A stretch of DNA of 61,777 nucleotides from Flavobacterium urumqiense (lineage in GTDB: Bacteria; Bacteroidota; Bacteroidia; Flavobacteriales; Flavobacteriaceae), in the NCBI RefSeq assembly GCF_900108015.1, contig NZ_FNVP01000015.1, positions 1 to 61,777 of the forward strand. The letters run 5' to 3'. Positions 1 to 8,946 of this stretch are shown piece by piece. The translations under genes and the position numbers were made by a program. Numbering within the stretch: position 1 is the stretch's first letter; each line of letters begins with the position of its first letter. Below the pieces are notes generated by a model, which ran no database searches, was not told the origin of the DNA, and saw nothing but the letters and a program-made list of their open reading frames with translations.

Positions 1-225
1 AAACACACCCCTAACCCCTCTCAAGAGGGGAATTGAGAAGTGGGATTACAAGTGTAAATAACTTTTGGTTTTTATGATATGTTTTAAAGAACAGATCTTT
101 AGCTGAAAAACACACCCCTAACCCCTATAACTCCCGTTATTATTAATTTTGGAGTCGTTGAATCTTCGATTTGAAGAGGGGAATTGAGGAGTGGGATTAC
201 AGGTATATATCACTTTTGGTTTTGA
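1..225. repeat. Pair of direct repeats, second copy interrupted
   Basis: Two copies of a short intergenic element lie downstream of the DUF4105 gene. Each starts AAACACACCCCTAACCCCT (1-19 and 108-126) and ends with AGAGGGGAATTGAG, GTGGGATTACA and CTTTTGGTTTT. In copy 1 the CCCCTCT and AGAGGGG arms meet and form a compact hairpin. In copy 2 about 48 bases (127-174) separate the arms. This insert ends in GAATCTTCGATTTG, which recurs at about 1968-1981 and in degenerate form near 2089. One short repeat appears to have inserted into another. The function is unknown; the hairpin could end transcription. Confidence 0.7.
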
Positions 226-1365
226 TTAAATGATGATTGGAATGCGTTTCCTATTTTGAATTGCCAGTCTCACTAATACTACACCGCTTGTAATAACAAG
301 AGGCAATACAATCAATAAATGCGCTTTATTAATTAGGATGACCAGATAAATTGCTAACGATACAAGGTTGAATAAAGCCAGATTATAAAGCCACTTCTTA
401 TTTTTGGTCTGATAAAAATACAGCAAGGACAACAAGGTTGGATTGAACAACAATATGTTGTAATTGTATGCCAGTTCTTTATGAAACGAATAAAAACCTG
501 CAAAGACGAAAAAGACACCTAATAAAGCCATGTTGGTAAGATAAAAAGCGGCTAGCGGTTTCTTGTTAATTCCGATAATACATCCAAGAAACAAAATATA
601 GGTGTAAACATTATTCCACCAGGATGCCGAAACTTCTTTGCTAAACTCCAATATCGTTTTATTTCCCTTAGCCAACAGGTGATTTTTGTAGCGCACTTTT
701 TTTAGACTCTTTTGTAATTCAAACGGCAGAAAGATCTGTGTTCCTAAGCCGTCTACTTTTTTTCCAAAAATGATACTGGTGCCTAATTTTTCATAAAAAT
801 GATTATCGAAATAAGGAAATAGGATAGTTCTGTACGTTATATCGGTATCTGTATTTTTTACAATTGCCGTGGTGTCTAATGTTTTATTGATCATATCGAC
901 CACCATAGAAGTACAGTTTTTATCGATAAATTTATACGTATAATGACTTTCTCCTGAAGCTAAAGAAGTATTCAAATTATCAAATAATTTTTGTTTTAGT
1001 GTGTAAGGAATGTCTAACTTTTGTTCGTAAACGGACCTTTTTTCGTACTGATAATCATTGATGAAATCAGTATAAGAATGCGCTACAGCAAAATATTGTA
1101 AATCTCCTTTTATGAATTTTAGAATAAAATTAGGTGTGTTAAAGTCGAAAGCGCCATAATTGTATACCACATCTACATTATTGAAAGGATCGCTGATTCG
1201 GATTGCTGTGTGTCCAAAAAGCGAATAAGATTCATTCCCCGTTCCACAAGTAATTACACTTACATTTGCTTCTTTGGATAAAAGAAGGTTTTGCCCGAAA
1301 CTTAAATTTATCGTTAAATAAAAGAGTATGAAAAAGGAAATTTTCTTTATAGAAGATGGAGTCAT
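226..1365 (-). CDS. DUF4105 family membrane protein
   Basis: The 379-aa protein has a signal peptide ending near SFGQ (residue 25). Its periplasmic N-terminal domain resembles the Lnb/DUF4105 family: CGTGNESYSLFGHTAIRI near residue 40 and KNCTSMVVDMI near residue 150 carry the conserved Cys, His and Asn of a papain-like fold. About five hydrophobic segments fill residues 250-375. DUF4105 proteins are common in Bacteroidota; their substrate is not established here. The gene stands alone, with repeats downstream and a 900-base gap upstream. Confidence 0.8.
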   Translation of the reverse strand: MTPSSIKKISFFILFYLTINLSFGQNLLLSKEANVSVITCGTGNESYSLFGHTAIRISDPFNNVDVVYNYGAFDFNTPNFILKFIKGDLQYFAVAHSYTDFINDYQYEKRSVYEQKLDIPYTLKQKLFDNLNTSLASGESHYTYKFIDKNCTSMVVDMINKTLDTTAIVKNTDTDITYRTILFPYFDNHFYEKLGTSIIFGKKVDGLGTQIFLPFELQKSLKKVRYKNHLLAKGNKTILEFSKEVSASWWNNVYTYILFLGCIIGINKKPLAAFYLTNMALLGVFFVFAGFYSFHKELAYNYNILLFNPTLLSLLYFYQTKNKKWLYNLALFNLVSLAIYLVILINKAHLLIVLPLVITSGVVLVRLAIQNRKRIPIII

Positions 1366-2266
1366 TTGGGAATAGTATTAAATATGGCACGTATGGAAAA
1401 GATGGAACAAATTTACACGGATTTTTTAGTTCACCAAAAGTCAAGAGGAATTTTACTAATTGTTTTGTGTAAAGTTAATCCATAGGTTTTTTTTTTAAAA
1501 CTAATAGAAACATATACTTTTTGGTTTCAAAGAAAATTTAGGCGTTTTACTTTTGATAGCGTAATTATTAAAAACAGTTCTCGATACATTTTTTGTTGCG
1601 TTTTATTTCATAAAAAAAAACACTATCATAAACGTTTTTTTGAAGTAAAAAATTATGACTTCCTAATTTTCTTTTTTGCTTGATCAAAAACGAAACAAAA
1701 AAATCAAGCCTTAATATTTTTATCCCAAAAATCATCGGACAAATTTCACTATCGCGACCCCGGCCGCTCGTGTTTCACACTCGACTCGGGGGTCACTCCC
1801 TTCGGCCTACGCTGAAATCCTTACCGTGATTTTTTGTTATAAAAATATAAGGGCGAGTAGAGGATAAGATGTTACTATTGCTATTTTTTATTTTAAACAA
1901 TTTTTACTTTTTAGCTCACTTAACTTTATTATCATTAGTGCTCGCTTCGCTCGGTGTCTGAATCTTCGATTTGTCTTGATGAAAAAAGTAAAAAAAAATA
2001 TTCATCGGATATTATTGTTTTTTGGTATTCATTAATTTTTTCTTTTCTCTTGATTACGTAAGAGTTAATAATTTATTGGAGTTCGTGAATCTTTGATTTC
2101 AAAAGAAACAAAAAATTAAGCCTCGAACTCTTTTTGAATAATTGGACTTAACGGATTAATATATATGAATTTTACTATTTTTGTAACTTATTCGCTATTT
2201 TTTTTCTTTTCTTAATTCTCTAATTTGCGATAGATTTTGCTGTTGTTTTTAAAACAGTATAACAAA
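1366..2266. other. Gene-free repeat-rich gap of 900 bases
   Basis: No convincing coding frame is present. The stretch holds a copy of the TCTCGATACATTTTTTGTT dispersed repeat (about 1578-1615). A GC-rich island at 1753-1815 can fold a hairpin between GACCCCG (1756-1762) and CGGGGGTC (1787-1794), in sharp contrast to the AT-rich surroundings. A GAATCTTCGATTTG motif lies at about 1968 with a degenerate copy at about 2089, and a degenerate GAATAATTGGACTTAACGG motif at about 2138. It looks like a landing zone for small non-coding repeats. Confidence 0.6.
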
Positions 2267-3337
2267 TTAGTTTCTAAAAAGGCTTAAATCTACTTTCACT
2301 GAAAAAATATTGGAGTATAAAGCGGCACTTTGATTCCCTAAATCAGTCAGGGCATAATCAACCTGAATGCCTTTGTATTTAAATCCCAGTCCAATATTAG
2401 GTTGAAATCCTATTTGTTCCCTATTGTCTAACTGTTGGATGTTTTGAAAATTTCCGACACCGGCACGCAAAAAGACCAAATCCGTATAGCCAAATTCAAA
2501 TCCTATGGCTGGATCGATGCTTACGAAATCGGTCGAGATTATATCATTGGTTTTGGTGAACCGCATGTTCATATTGGCAGCAGCCAAAATGCTATAATCA
2601 TAATGAATAATGAATTTTTTTGCAATTCCCAATTGCGCTTTTGGGGCAGTAATTTCTGTGCTTTGCGGTAATTCCTGATTTTTGTCCGGAATAGTATTGG
2701 CTATTTTTTTGTATTCTTCTTCATCAATGTTCCACACATTATAAGTTGTGGTAATGTCACGAAGCATCAAACCAAATTGCCAGTTATTTTTTTCGAATTG
2801 TATTCCTGCATCAAAACCAAATCCCCAAGAATTAGCAAATTTCCCTATAATTCTGCGGATTACTTTTGCGTTCACGCCGTATTGAAATCCGGGAACCGGC
2901 AATTTTCGGGCATAGGAAAACGTAAAACCATAATCGGCAGTAGAAAAAAGACTAATCCTATTGTAGTCAATATTGCCTTGGCTATCAATTAATTCTGTTG
3001 TATTTAAAATATCATCCACACCAAAACGAATTAAAGAAATTCCCCATGCGCTTCGGTCATCAATTGGGCTTCCGTAGGCCATATAATCGTATTGGGCAAT
3101 ATTAGCAAAATAATTAGCATGCATTAACGAAACTTGATTGTCCTCCAGATGGATTAAGCCCGCGGGATTCCAATATCCTGAATTGACATCATTGGTAGAA
3201 GCCACAACGGTATTTGACATACCTAATGAAGCAGCATCAACGCCAATATTCATAAACTCGTTGGAGTACTTTCTAACGGCCTGACTGTAATTAGCAGTGC
3301 CAACCAAAAGCAATAGAAATAAGAAAGCTTTTTTCAA
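2267..3337 (-). CDS. PorV/PorQ-like outer-membrane protein (PorV2 type)
   Basis: The 356-aa protein has a signal peptide (residues 1-18, ending NYSQA). The opening ASLGMSNTVVASTNDVNSGY followed by WNPAGL is typical of the PorV/PorQ and UPF0164 relatives of FadL beta-barrels. The rest alternates short polar and aromatic strands and ends in a hydrophobic beta strand (FSVKVDLSLF), as outer-membrane barrels do. PorV proteins shuttle cargo in the type IX secretion system. This copy is the PorV2-like paralogue rather than PorV itself; its exact role is inferred. It is monocistronic. Confidence 0.8.
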   Translation of the reverse strand: MKKAFLFLLLLVGTANYSQAVRKYSNEFMNIGVDAASLGMSNTVVASTNDVNSGYWNPAGLIHLEDNQVSLMHANYFANIAQYDYMAYGSPIDDRSAWGISLIRFGVDDILNTTELIDSQGNIDYNRISLFSTADYGFTFSYARKLPVPGFQYGVNAKVIRRIIGKFANSWGFGFDAGIQFEKNNWQFGLMLRDITTTYNVWNIDEEEYKKIANTIPDKNQELPQSTEITAPKAQLGIAKKFIIHYDYSILAAANMNMRFTKTNDIISTDFVSIDPAIGFEFGYTDLVFLRAGVGNFQNIQQLDNREQIGFQPNIGLGFKYKGIQVDYALTDLGNQSAALYSNIFSVKVDLSLFRN

Positions 3338-3715
3338 ATGGACTTTTTTTACAAACGGAAGGTCTGTTTAATTTTTATCAAAAATATAATTTTTTACTGA
3401 ACTTATTTCTTCCTTTGACTAAATAAATTTATGAATGAAATAATACACATTTAAAAACGGGTCTCGATACATTTTGTTCCGTTTTACTCCACAAAATTCC
3501 GAAGTTTTAGAACGAAGTGATGTTTTGAATAATTACACCCAACGGGTTAGTAATATTAATAGTATTGTTATTATTTGAGAAACACCCCTTATCTAGTTTT
3601 AAACACTGAAAGGGTTATGCAAACCATTACCGTTAAAAATCTCTATTAGAAAAGGTGCTTTTCCTGCACTTATTATACTAAATTTACCAACTTTAGATCC
3701 CAAAACTTTATACCT
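3338..3715. other. Intergenic gap with dispersed repeat
   Basis: This gap separates the divergent porV2-like and pssA genes. It contains the best copy of the dispersed repeat (GTCTCGATACATTTTGTTCC, from 3461), followed by ATTACACCCAACGGGTTAG (from about 3533). Promoters for both flanking genes should lie here, but no full match to the TTG-N19-TAnnTTTG pattern was found. Confidence 0.5.
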
Positions 3716-4426
3716 ATGAATATTAAAAAATACATTCCGAATTTAATTACATTACTCAATCTTTTTTGTGGCTGTGTAGCAATCGTTTTTGCCGCTAACC
3801 TGGATTTTGAAATGGCTTTTTATTTTGTTTGTCTTGGGATATTTTTAGATTTTTTTGATGGCTTTTTTGCCAGATTGTTCCAAGTATCTAGTCCGTTGGG
3901 ATTGCAATTGGATTCTTTGGCCGATATGGTTACCAGTGGCGTAGTGCCCGGGTTTGTTATGTTTTTTTTGTTGTCAAGCAGTCAAAATGAGCTGTCCGCC
4001 AACCCTATAATTCCTTATCTTGGATTCATTGTTACGCTGGGTTCTTGTTATCGTTTGGCTAATTTTAATATCGATACACGTCAAACTGATTCTTTTATTG
4101 GTTTACCAACACCTGCCAACGCACTTTTTATTTTGAGTTTGCCTTTGGTTTTAAAATATTCAGATTCCCTATTCACGCTGGAAATTTTGACAAACCAGTT
4201 TGTTTTGCTTGCCATAACGGTATTAAGCGCTTATATTCTAAATGCGGAGATTCCGTTATTTTCACTAAAGCTTAAAAAGTTTAACTTTAAAGACAATGCC
4301 CTTCAAATTGTCTTTTTATCCCTTTCTCTATTGTTATTGGTTTTCTTCCAATATTTAGGAATTCCTTTGCTGATAATTCTTTATGTTTTGCTATCGGTAG
4401 TGAGTAATAAAATGGCAAAAAAGTAG
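3716..4426 (+). CDS. pssA: CDP-diacylglycerol--serine O-phosphatidyltransferase
   Basis: This integral inner-membrane enzyme (236 aa) makes phosphatidylserine from CDP-diacylglycerol and serine, the first step to phosphatidylethanolamine. The CDP-alcohol phosphatidyltransferase signature DG-x2-AR-x8-G-x3-D-x3-D is intact: DGFFAR near residues 48-53, then G and LDSLAD. About seven hydrophobic helices follow. The length and the N-terminal opening (NLITLLNLFCGC) fit the PssA subfamily of Bacteroidota rather than PgsA. The GH25 gene starts 8 bases downstream and is probably cotranscribed. Confidence 0.9.
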   Translation: MNIKKYIPNLITLLNLFCGCVAIVFAANLDFEMAFYFVCLGIFLDFFDGFFARLFQVSSPLGLQLDSLADMVTSGVVPGFVMFFLLSSSQNELSANPIIPYLGFIVTLGSCYRLANFNIDTRQTDSFIGLPTPANALFILSLPLVLKYSDSLFTLEILTNQFVLLAITVLSAYILNAEIPLFSLKLKKFNFKDNALQIVFLSLSLLLLVFFQYLGIPLLIILYVLLSVVSNKMAKK

Positions 4427-4434
4427 TTTTTTGA

Positions 4435-5292
4435 ATGAGAAAAAAAGTGATACGAAAAAGAACGGCGGTAGTTCGTAAACCCAAAAGGAAAGCTACAGCT
4501 TTTTCTGGAAAGTTTCTGCGCTATTCACTTGTTGCGGTTTTTGTCTTATTTCTTCTTGGCGTTGGTTATCATTATCGTAATGGGTTGGCTTATTATTTCA
4601 GTTTCAAATCAGATAAATCTTTAAAAGACAAAGCCAAACGTATTTCGGACGTTCGGAATTTTCAGGTTTTAGAAAATCATGAGGGGAAAAGTATCGGTTT
4701 AGACGTTTCTGAATACCAAGGGAATATCCGTTGGTCTTATGTAGATACTTTAGAAAAAAAATATCCTTTGGATTATGTGTTTATTCGTGCAACCGTAGGA
4801 AAGGACAGGAAAGATCGTCAGTTTAAGCGGAATTGGCTTGGCGCCAAAGAAAATAAATTGATTCGGGGTGCATATCATTATTACCGTCCTAACGAAAACT
4901 CCCTCGAGCAAGCGAAGCTTTTTATTCATACAGTTACGCTCCATAAAGGAGATCTACCGCCCATTTTAGATATTGAAAAACTACCTAAAAATCAATCGTT
5001 AGACAGCTTGAAAGTTGGTTTGAAACGATGGCTATTAACAGTGGAATCTCATTATAAAGTGAAGCCGATTATCTATACCGGTGAAAAATATTACAACGAT
5101 TTTTTAAAAGAAGAATTCAGCGATTATCTCTTTTGGATTGCTAATTATAATTTTTACAGAGAAAAAATTGATGCCGATTGGCTGTTTTGGCAATTCACGG
5201 AGAAAGCTACTGTGCCCGGGATAAAAGGGAATGTGGATATTAATATTTATAATGGTGATTTGCAGCAGTTGCAGTTTATTACTGTTGAATAG
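4435..5292 (+). CDS. Membrane-anchored GH25 lysozyme-like protein
   Basis: The 285-aa protein has a very basic cytoplasmic N-terminus (residues 1-28), one membrane anchor (about 29-48) and a glycoside hydrolase family 25 domain from about residue 85 to the end. GLDVSEYQG (Asp90) and ILDIEK (Asp179, Glu181) hold the expected catalytic acids, and the closing FWQFTEKATVPGIKGNVDIN is typical of the family. It should cleave the glycan strands of peptidoglycan in the periplasm. It is translationally close to pssA (8-base gap). Its 3' end runs directly into the large heptad array. Confidence 0.88.
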   Translation: MRKKVIRKRTAVVRKPKRKATAFSGKFLRYSLVAVFVLFLLGVGYHYRNGLAYYFSFKSDKSLKDKAKRISDVRNFQVLENHEGKSIGLDVSEYQGNIRWSYVDTLEKKYPLDYVFIRATVGKDRKDRQFKRNWLGAKENKLIRGAYHYYRPNENSLEQAKLFIHTVTLHKGDLPPILDIEKLPKNQSLDSLKVGLKRWLLTVESHYKVKPIIYTGEKYYNDFLKEEFSDYLFWIANYNFYREKIDADWLFWQFTEKATVPGIKGNVDINIYNGDLQQLQFITVE

Positions 5293-5310
5293 TCTTCATT
5301 GATAAGATTT

Positions 5311-5604
5311 TAGTGTTCAGTGATCAGTGTTCAGTGTTCAGTGATCAGTATTCAGTGTTCAGGTTTTAGTGGTCAGTGTTCAGTGATCAGTGGTCAGTAC
5401 TCAGTGATCAGTGATTAGTGTTCAGTGTTCAGTATTCAGTGATCAGTGATCAGGTTTTAGTGGTCAGTGTTCAGCGTTCAGATTTTAGTGGTCAGTGATC
5501 AGTGTTCAGTGGTCAGTGTTCAGTGGTCAGTGTTCAGTATTCAGTGTTCAGTGTTCAGTATTCAGTATTCAGTGATCAGTGTTCAGGTTTTAGTATTCAG
5601 TGAT
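5311..5604 (+). repeat. Heptanucleotide tandem array, 42 units in strict phase
   Basis: Exactly 42 consecutive 7-base units fill this stretch without a phase slip. The consensus is CAGTGWT, with variants CAGTGTT, CAGTGAT, CAGTGGT, CAGTATT and the two-unit block CAGGTTT-TAGTGGT. Units differ mostly at positions 5 and 6. The array begins 19 bases after the GH25 stop codon. The adjoining right half (5605-5910) carries the reverse complement of the same unit, so the two halves can pair. It encodes no credible protein. Confidence 0.95.
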
Positions 5605-5910
5605 TACTGATCACTTTTTTTAGAACTGATCACTGACCATTTTTTTAGAACTGACCACTGATCACTGAACACTGAACACTTTTTTTTTAGAACTGACCAC
5701 TGATCACTGAAAACTAATCACTTTTTTTAAAACTGATCACTGACCATTTTTTTTAGAACTGACCACTGAACACTGAACACTGAACACTTTTTTTAAAACT
5801 GATCACTGACCATTTTTTTTAGAACTGACCACTGACCACTGATCACTGATCACTTTTTTTACAACTGATCACTGAATACTGATCACTTTTTTTAGAACTG
5901 ATCACTGAGT
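5605..5910 (-). repeat. Inverted heptad blocks separated by T-runs
   Basis: This is the right half of the array. Blocks of one to five reverse-complement heptads (ATCACTG, AACACTG, ACCACTG) are each followed by a run of seven to nine T and then AGAACTG or AAAACTG. Read on the plus strand, an RNA would pair these blocks with the left half and meet a U-run after each block, like an array of intrinsic terminators. It lies between the convergent GH25 and lptB genes, ending just before the lptB stop codon. Terminator function is inferred. Confidence 0.9.
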
Positions 5911-5917
5911 ACTTCCT

Positions 5918-6658
5918 TTAAAACTCCAATTTCTTCTTTCTCAATTCGAAATTTTGTCCAAGATAAACACGACGTACCATTTCATCTTCGACCAATTCTT
6001 CCGGGATACCGGCTTTTAGAATTCCACCTTCAAACATTAAATAGGTTTTGTCTGTAATTGCTAATGTTTCTTGTACGTTGTGATCCGTAATAAGAATACC
6101 GATGTTTTTATTTTTCAGTTGGGCTACAATCCGTTGAATATCTTCTACAGCAACAGGGTCAACACCCGCAAAAGGTTCATCGAGTAAGATAAATTTTGGA
6201 TCAGTGGCAAGACAACGGGCAATCTCGGTACGACGTCGCTCTCCACCCGAAAGTAAATCACCTCTATTGGTTCTGATGTGTTCCAGGCTAAACTCTTCAA
6301 TTAAGCTTTCCATTTTGGCAACCTGCTCTTCTCTTGAAAGTTTGGTTAATTGTAAAACACTCAAAATATTATCTTCAATACTCAATTTTCTGAAAACCGA
6401 TGCTTCTTGTGCCAGATAACCAATCCCCTGTTGGGCTCTCTTGTACATTGGATAATCGGTGATGTTCAAATCATCCAAGAATATGTTGCCTGAATTTGGT
6501 TTTACCAACCCAACAATCATATAGAAAGAAGTTGTTTTACCGGCACCATTAGGTCCTAAAAGACCCACGATTTCGCCTTGATTCACTTCCACCGAAATGC
6601 CTTTTACTACACTTCGACCTTTATAGGTTTTTACAAGATTTTCGGCTCTTAATTTCAT
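5918..6658 (-). CDS. lptB: LPS export ABC transporter ATP-binding protein
   Basis: This is the cytoplasmic ATPase of the Lpt machine, which extracts lipopolysaccharide from the inner membrane with LptF and LptG. The 246-aa protein has Walker A GPNGAGKTT (residues 35-43), signature LSGGERRRTEIARCLA, Walker B FILLDEPFAGVDP and the H-loop ITDHNVQETL. The RRR insertion in the signature and the C-terminal YLGQNFEL are typical of LptB. It is the last gene of the kdsD-tatC-CMD-lptB run, 92 bases after the decarboxylase-like gene. Together with kdsD it gives the operon an LPS theme. Confidence 0.92.
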   Translation of the reverse strand: MKLRAENLVKTYKGRSVVKGISVEVNQGEIVGLLGPNGAGKTTSFYMIVGLVKPNSGNIFLDDLNITDYPMYKRAQQGIGYLAQEASVFRKLSIEDNILSVLQLTKLSREEQVAKMESLIEEFSLEHIRTNRGDLLSGGERRRTEIARCLATDPKFILLDEPFAGVDPVAVEDIQRIVAQLKNKNIGILITDHNVQETLAITDKTYLMFEGGILKAGIPEELVEDEMVRRVYLGQNFELRKKKLEF

Positions 6659-6750
6659 ATTCTTTGGTTTAATCGCTTAACTGTTTAATTCGTTAATCAT
6701 TCAACTGTTTACTTGTGTCAAATAAATGAAACGATTGTATTTCTTAACAA

Positions 6751-7104
6751 TTATTTCACTTCAGTTTTTTCCAGTGCTTCCCAAAATTCATAGGCTCTGC
6801 GCAAGTGAGGTACCACAATAGTTCCTCCAACAAGTGTAGCGATTCCCATAGCTTCCATCATTTCTTCTTTAGTTACGCCTTCTTTGAAACTGGTTTCTAA
6901 ATGGTATTTGACACAGTCATCACAACGCAAAACTGCCGAAGCCACTAATCCCAGTAGTTCTTTGGTTTTTACGTCCAATGCTCCCGCTGCGTAAGCATTG
7001 GTATCCAAATTGAAAATTCTTTTCACAATTTTATTATTGTCGGCCAATAATTTCGCGTTCATTTTAGAACGGTACTCGTTGAATTCTTCTATAATATCAG
7101 TCAT
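6751..7104 (-). CDS. Carboxymuconolactone decarboxylase family protein
   Basis: The 117-aa protein is all-helical and carries the AhpD/CMD motif RCDDCVKYHLETSFKEG (two Cys three residues apart, with a nearby His) at about residues 60-76. In AhpD this motif carries out thiol redox chemistry. The length suits the small stand-alone family. Its start overlaps the 3' end of tatC by 8 bases, so it is probably translationally coupled. A peroxidase or redox role is plausible but the substrate is unknown. Confidence 0.85.
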   Translation of the reverse strand: MTDIIEEFNEYRSKMNAKLLADNNKIVKRIFNLDTNAYAAGALDVKTKELLGLVASAVLRCDDCVKYHLETSFKEGVTKEEMMEAMGIATLVGGTIVVPHLRRAYEFWEALEKTEVK

Positions 7105-7927
7105 TTGCTTTTTTTTGATTACGTACTACTAGTTTTGAAATTAGAATGCTTAATTCGTAAATTAATAACATAGGGATTGCTACAATTGTTTGACTAACCA
7201 CATCGGGTGGCGTAACAATCGCGGCAACAATAAGTATTATTATCACAGCGTATTTCCAGTATTTCCTCAAAAATACAGGAGTTACCAGACCTAATTTTGT
7301 TAAGAAATAAATAATTATTGGCATTTCAAAAAATATTCCACTTGCTAATACTGACGTTTTTACCATGCCTAAATAGGAATCCAAAGTAAATTGGTTTTTT
7401 ACTATATCACTTACTGTGAATGTAGCCAAGAAATTGACTGACATTGGAATCACCACGTAATAGCCAAATAAAATCCCTAAAAAGAAAAGTAAAGAGGAAA
7501 TGAATATAAATATTTTAGCATTTTTTCTTTCTTTTTCATACAATGCAGGACTGATAAATTTCCAGATTTCAAATAAAATATAAGGAAAACTTAGAATAAA
7601 ACCAGCCAAAAGACACATCCAGACAAACATATTTACCTGACCTTCCATTTCCGTATTTTGAATGATAAACGGCATTTCAGTGATGCAAATACTATCTGCA
7701 AAACCGAGAGAATGTGATAGGTCACAAAAAAAAGTATAGGTTATAAAGGTGGGCCGTGTGGGTCCAAATATGACAATGTCAAAAAGGTAGTCACTGATAA
7801 AGTACGTTATACAAGCCATTATTATTACAGCCAATGTACTTCTAACCAGTAACCATCTTAATTCTTCGAGATGGTCCAAAAAAGACATTTCGTTTAAATT
7901 TTTTTTCTCTTTACTATTTTTTGCCAT
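7097..7927 (-). CDS. tatC: Sec-independent protein translocase TatC
   Basis: This is the membrane receptor of the twin-arginine pathway, which exports folded proteins. The 276-aa protein begins with the family hallmark MSFLDHLEELRWLLVRS (after a short basic tail), has six hydrophobic segments and contains FILSFPYILFEIWKFISPAL, the conserved segment before TM3. An insertion between TM1 and TM2 (GPTRPTFITYTF region) is typical of Bacteroidota TatC. Its ATG overlaps the kdsD stop codon by one base. No tatA or tatB lies in the window. Confidence 0.93.
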   Translation of the reverse strand: MAKNSKEKKNLNEMSFLDHLEELRWLLVRSTLAVIIMACITYFISDYLFDIVIFGPTRPTFITYTFFCDLSHSLGFADSICITEMPFIIQNTEMEGQVNMFVWMCLLAGFILSFPYILFEIWKFISPALYEKERKNAKIFIFISSLLFFLGILFGYYVVIPMSVNFLATFTVSDIVKNQFTLDSYLGMVKTSVLASGIFFEMPIIIYFLTKLGLVTPVFLRKYWKYAVIIILIVAAIVTPPDVVSQTIVAIPMLLIYELSILISKLVVRNQKKAND

Positions 7928-8892
7928 TATACTATCCCTTCTTTTAAAATGTCATGTAAGTGCAATACGCCTTTGTACTCGCCGTTGTCAACGACAACCA
8001 ATTGTGTTATGGAAAAATCTTCAAGGATATTCAGGGCTTCAACAACCATTGCAGTTGATGAAATCAATTTTGGGTTTTTAGTCATGATATCTTTGGCAGT
8101 CAAATCCGCAAAAGAATCTCTGTCATTCAGCATTCTTCGAATGTCTCCATCGGTGATAATTCCGATTACGGTATTATCCTCGACAACAGCGGTTACACCA
8201 AGACGTTTTTCTGAAATTTCGAAAATTACTTTTTTGATAGGTGTTTCCGGACTTACCATTGGTTTCAAAGTATGTTCCAACATATCTTTGACACGCAGTA
8301 ATAATTTTTTGCCCAGAGCACCTCCAGGGTGGTATACCGCAAAATCTTCTGGTTTAAAATCGCGCATCTCCATCAGACAAACCGCCAAGGCATCACCCAT
8401 CACTAATTGTGCGGTAGTGCTATTTGTTGGTGCCAAATTGTTTGGACAAGCTTCGGAATCTACTGTGGTGTTCAAAACAAAATCAGAGCCTTTAGCCAGA
8501 AAAGAAGTCATGTTTCCTGTGATAGCAATTAACGTATTGCCAAAGCGCTTCAAAAGAGGAGTTAAAATTTTTATCTCCGGACTATTGCCACTTTTTGAAA
8601 TACAGATTATAATATCTTCTTTTTGAACCATGCCTAAATCACCATGAATGGCTTCTGAGGCATGAAGGAATAGTGACGGTGTCCCGGTAGAATTGAATGT
8701 AGCTACCATTTTTTGAGCAATAATGGCACTTTTTCCTATTCCGGTAACTACCAATCTTCCTTTGGAATTATAGATGCTTTGTGTGGCGTTACTGAAGTTT
8801 TCATCAAGATAATCAGTGAGTTTCGCAATGGATTCACTTTCAGATATAATGGTTTTTTTGGCACTCGCCAAGATATTTTCTTTAGTTATCAA
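7927..8892 (-). CDS. kdsD: Arabinose-5-phosphate isomerase, KpsF/GutQ/KdsD family
   Basis: The enzyme isomerises ribulose-5-phosphate to arabinose-5-phosphate, the precursor of Kdo in LPS. From the start chosen here the protein is 321 aa: a SIS sugar-phosphate domain (VVTGIGKSAIIAQKMVATFN, then GDLGMVQKEDIIICISKSG) followed by two CBS domains (from about residue 200). The first plausible start is a TTG at 8892-8890 (MITKENILASAKKTI). It matches the family's usual length and leaves room for two divergent promoters. An upstream ATG at 9090 would add 66 residues of non-family sequence and run into recQ. It opens the operon with tatC. Confidence 0.9.
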   Translation of the reverse strand: MITKENILASAKKTIISESESIAKLTDYLDENFSNATQSIYNSKGRLVVTGIGKSAIIAQKMVATFNSTGTPSLFLHASEAIHGDLGMVQKEDIIICISKSGNSPEIKILTPLLKRFGNTLIAITGNMTSFLAKGSDFVLNTTVDSEACPNNLAPTNSTTAQLVMGDALAVCLMEMRDFKPEDFAVYHPGGALGKKLLLRVKDMLEHTLKPMVSPETPIKKVIFEISEKRLGVTAVVEDNTVIGIITDGDIRRMLNDRDSFADLTAKDIMTKNPKLISSTAMVVEALNILEDFSITQLVVVDNGEYKGVLHLHDILKEGIV

Positions 8893-8909
8893 AACAGAAT
8901 GTTTAAAAT

Positions 8910-8939
8910 TTGTAAGTTTAAAAGAAATTTGTATCTTTA
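8910..8939 (+). promoter_or_regulatory. Bacteroidota-type promoter of recQ
   Basis: TTG (8910-8912), a 19-base spacer and TATCTTTA (8932-8939, one mismatch to TAnnTTTG) lie about 38 bases upstream of the recQ ATG. The element is interleaved with the kdsD promoter on the other strand. Confidence 0.55.
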
Positions 8940-8946
8940 TGTGTTG

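Noticed and set aside
1232..1444. 70-codon frame overlapping the DUF4105 gene start
   Set aside because: It overlaps the N-terminus of a better-supported gene on the same strand in another frame and lacks any recognisable motif.
5311..5910. CRISPR array
   Set aside because: Units are 7 bases without spacers, no leader or cas genes are present, and the right half is inverted; a CRISPR would have longer repeats and unique spacers.
7949..8626. 225-codon frame opposite kdsD
   Set aside because: It is antisense to a clear enzyme, has no family motif and reflects the codon pattern of the real gene.
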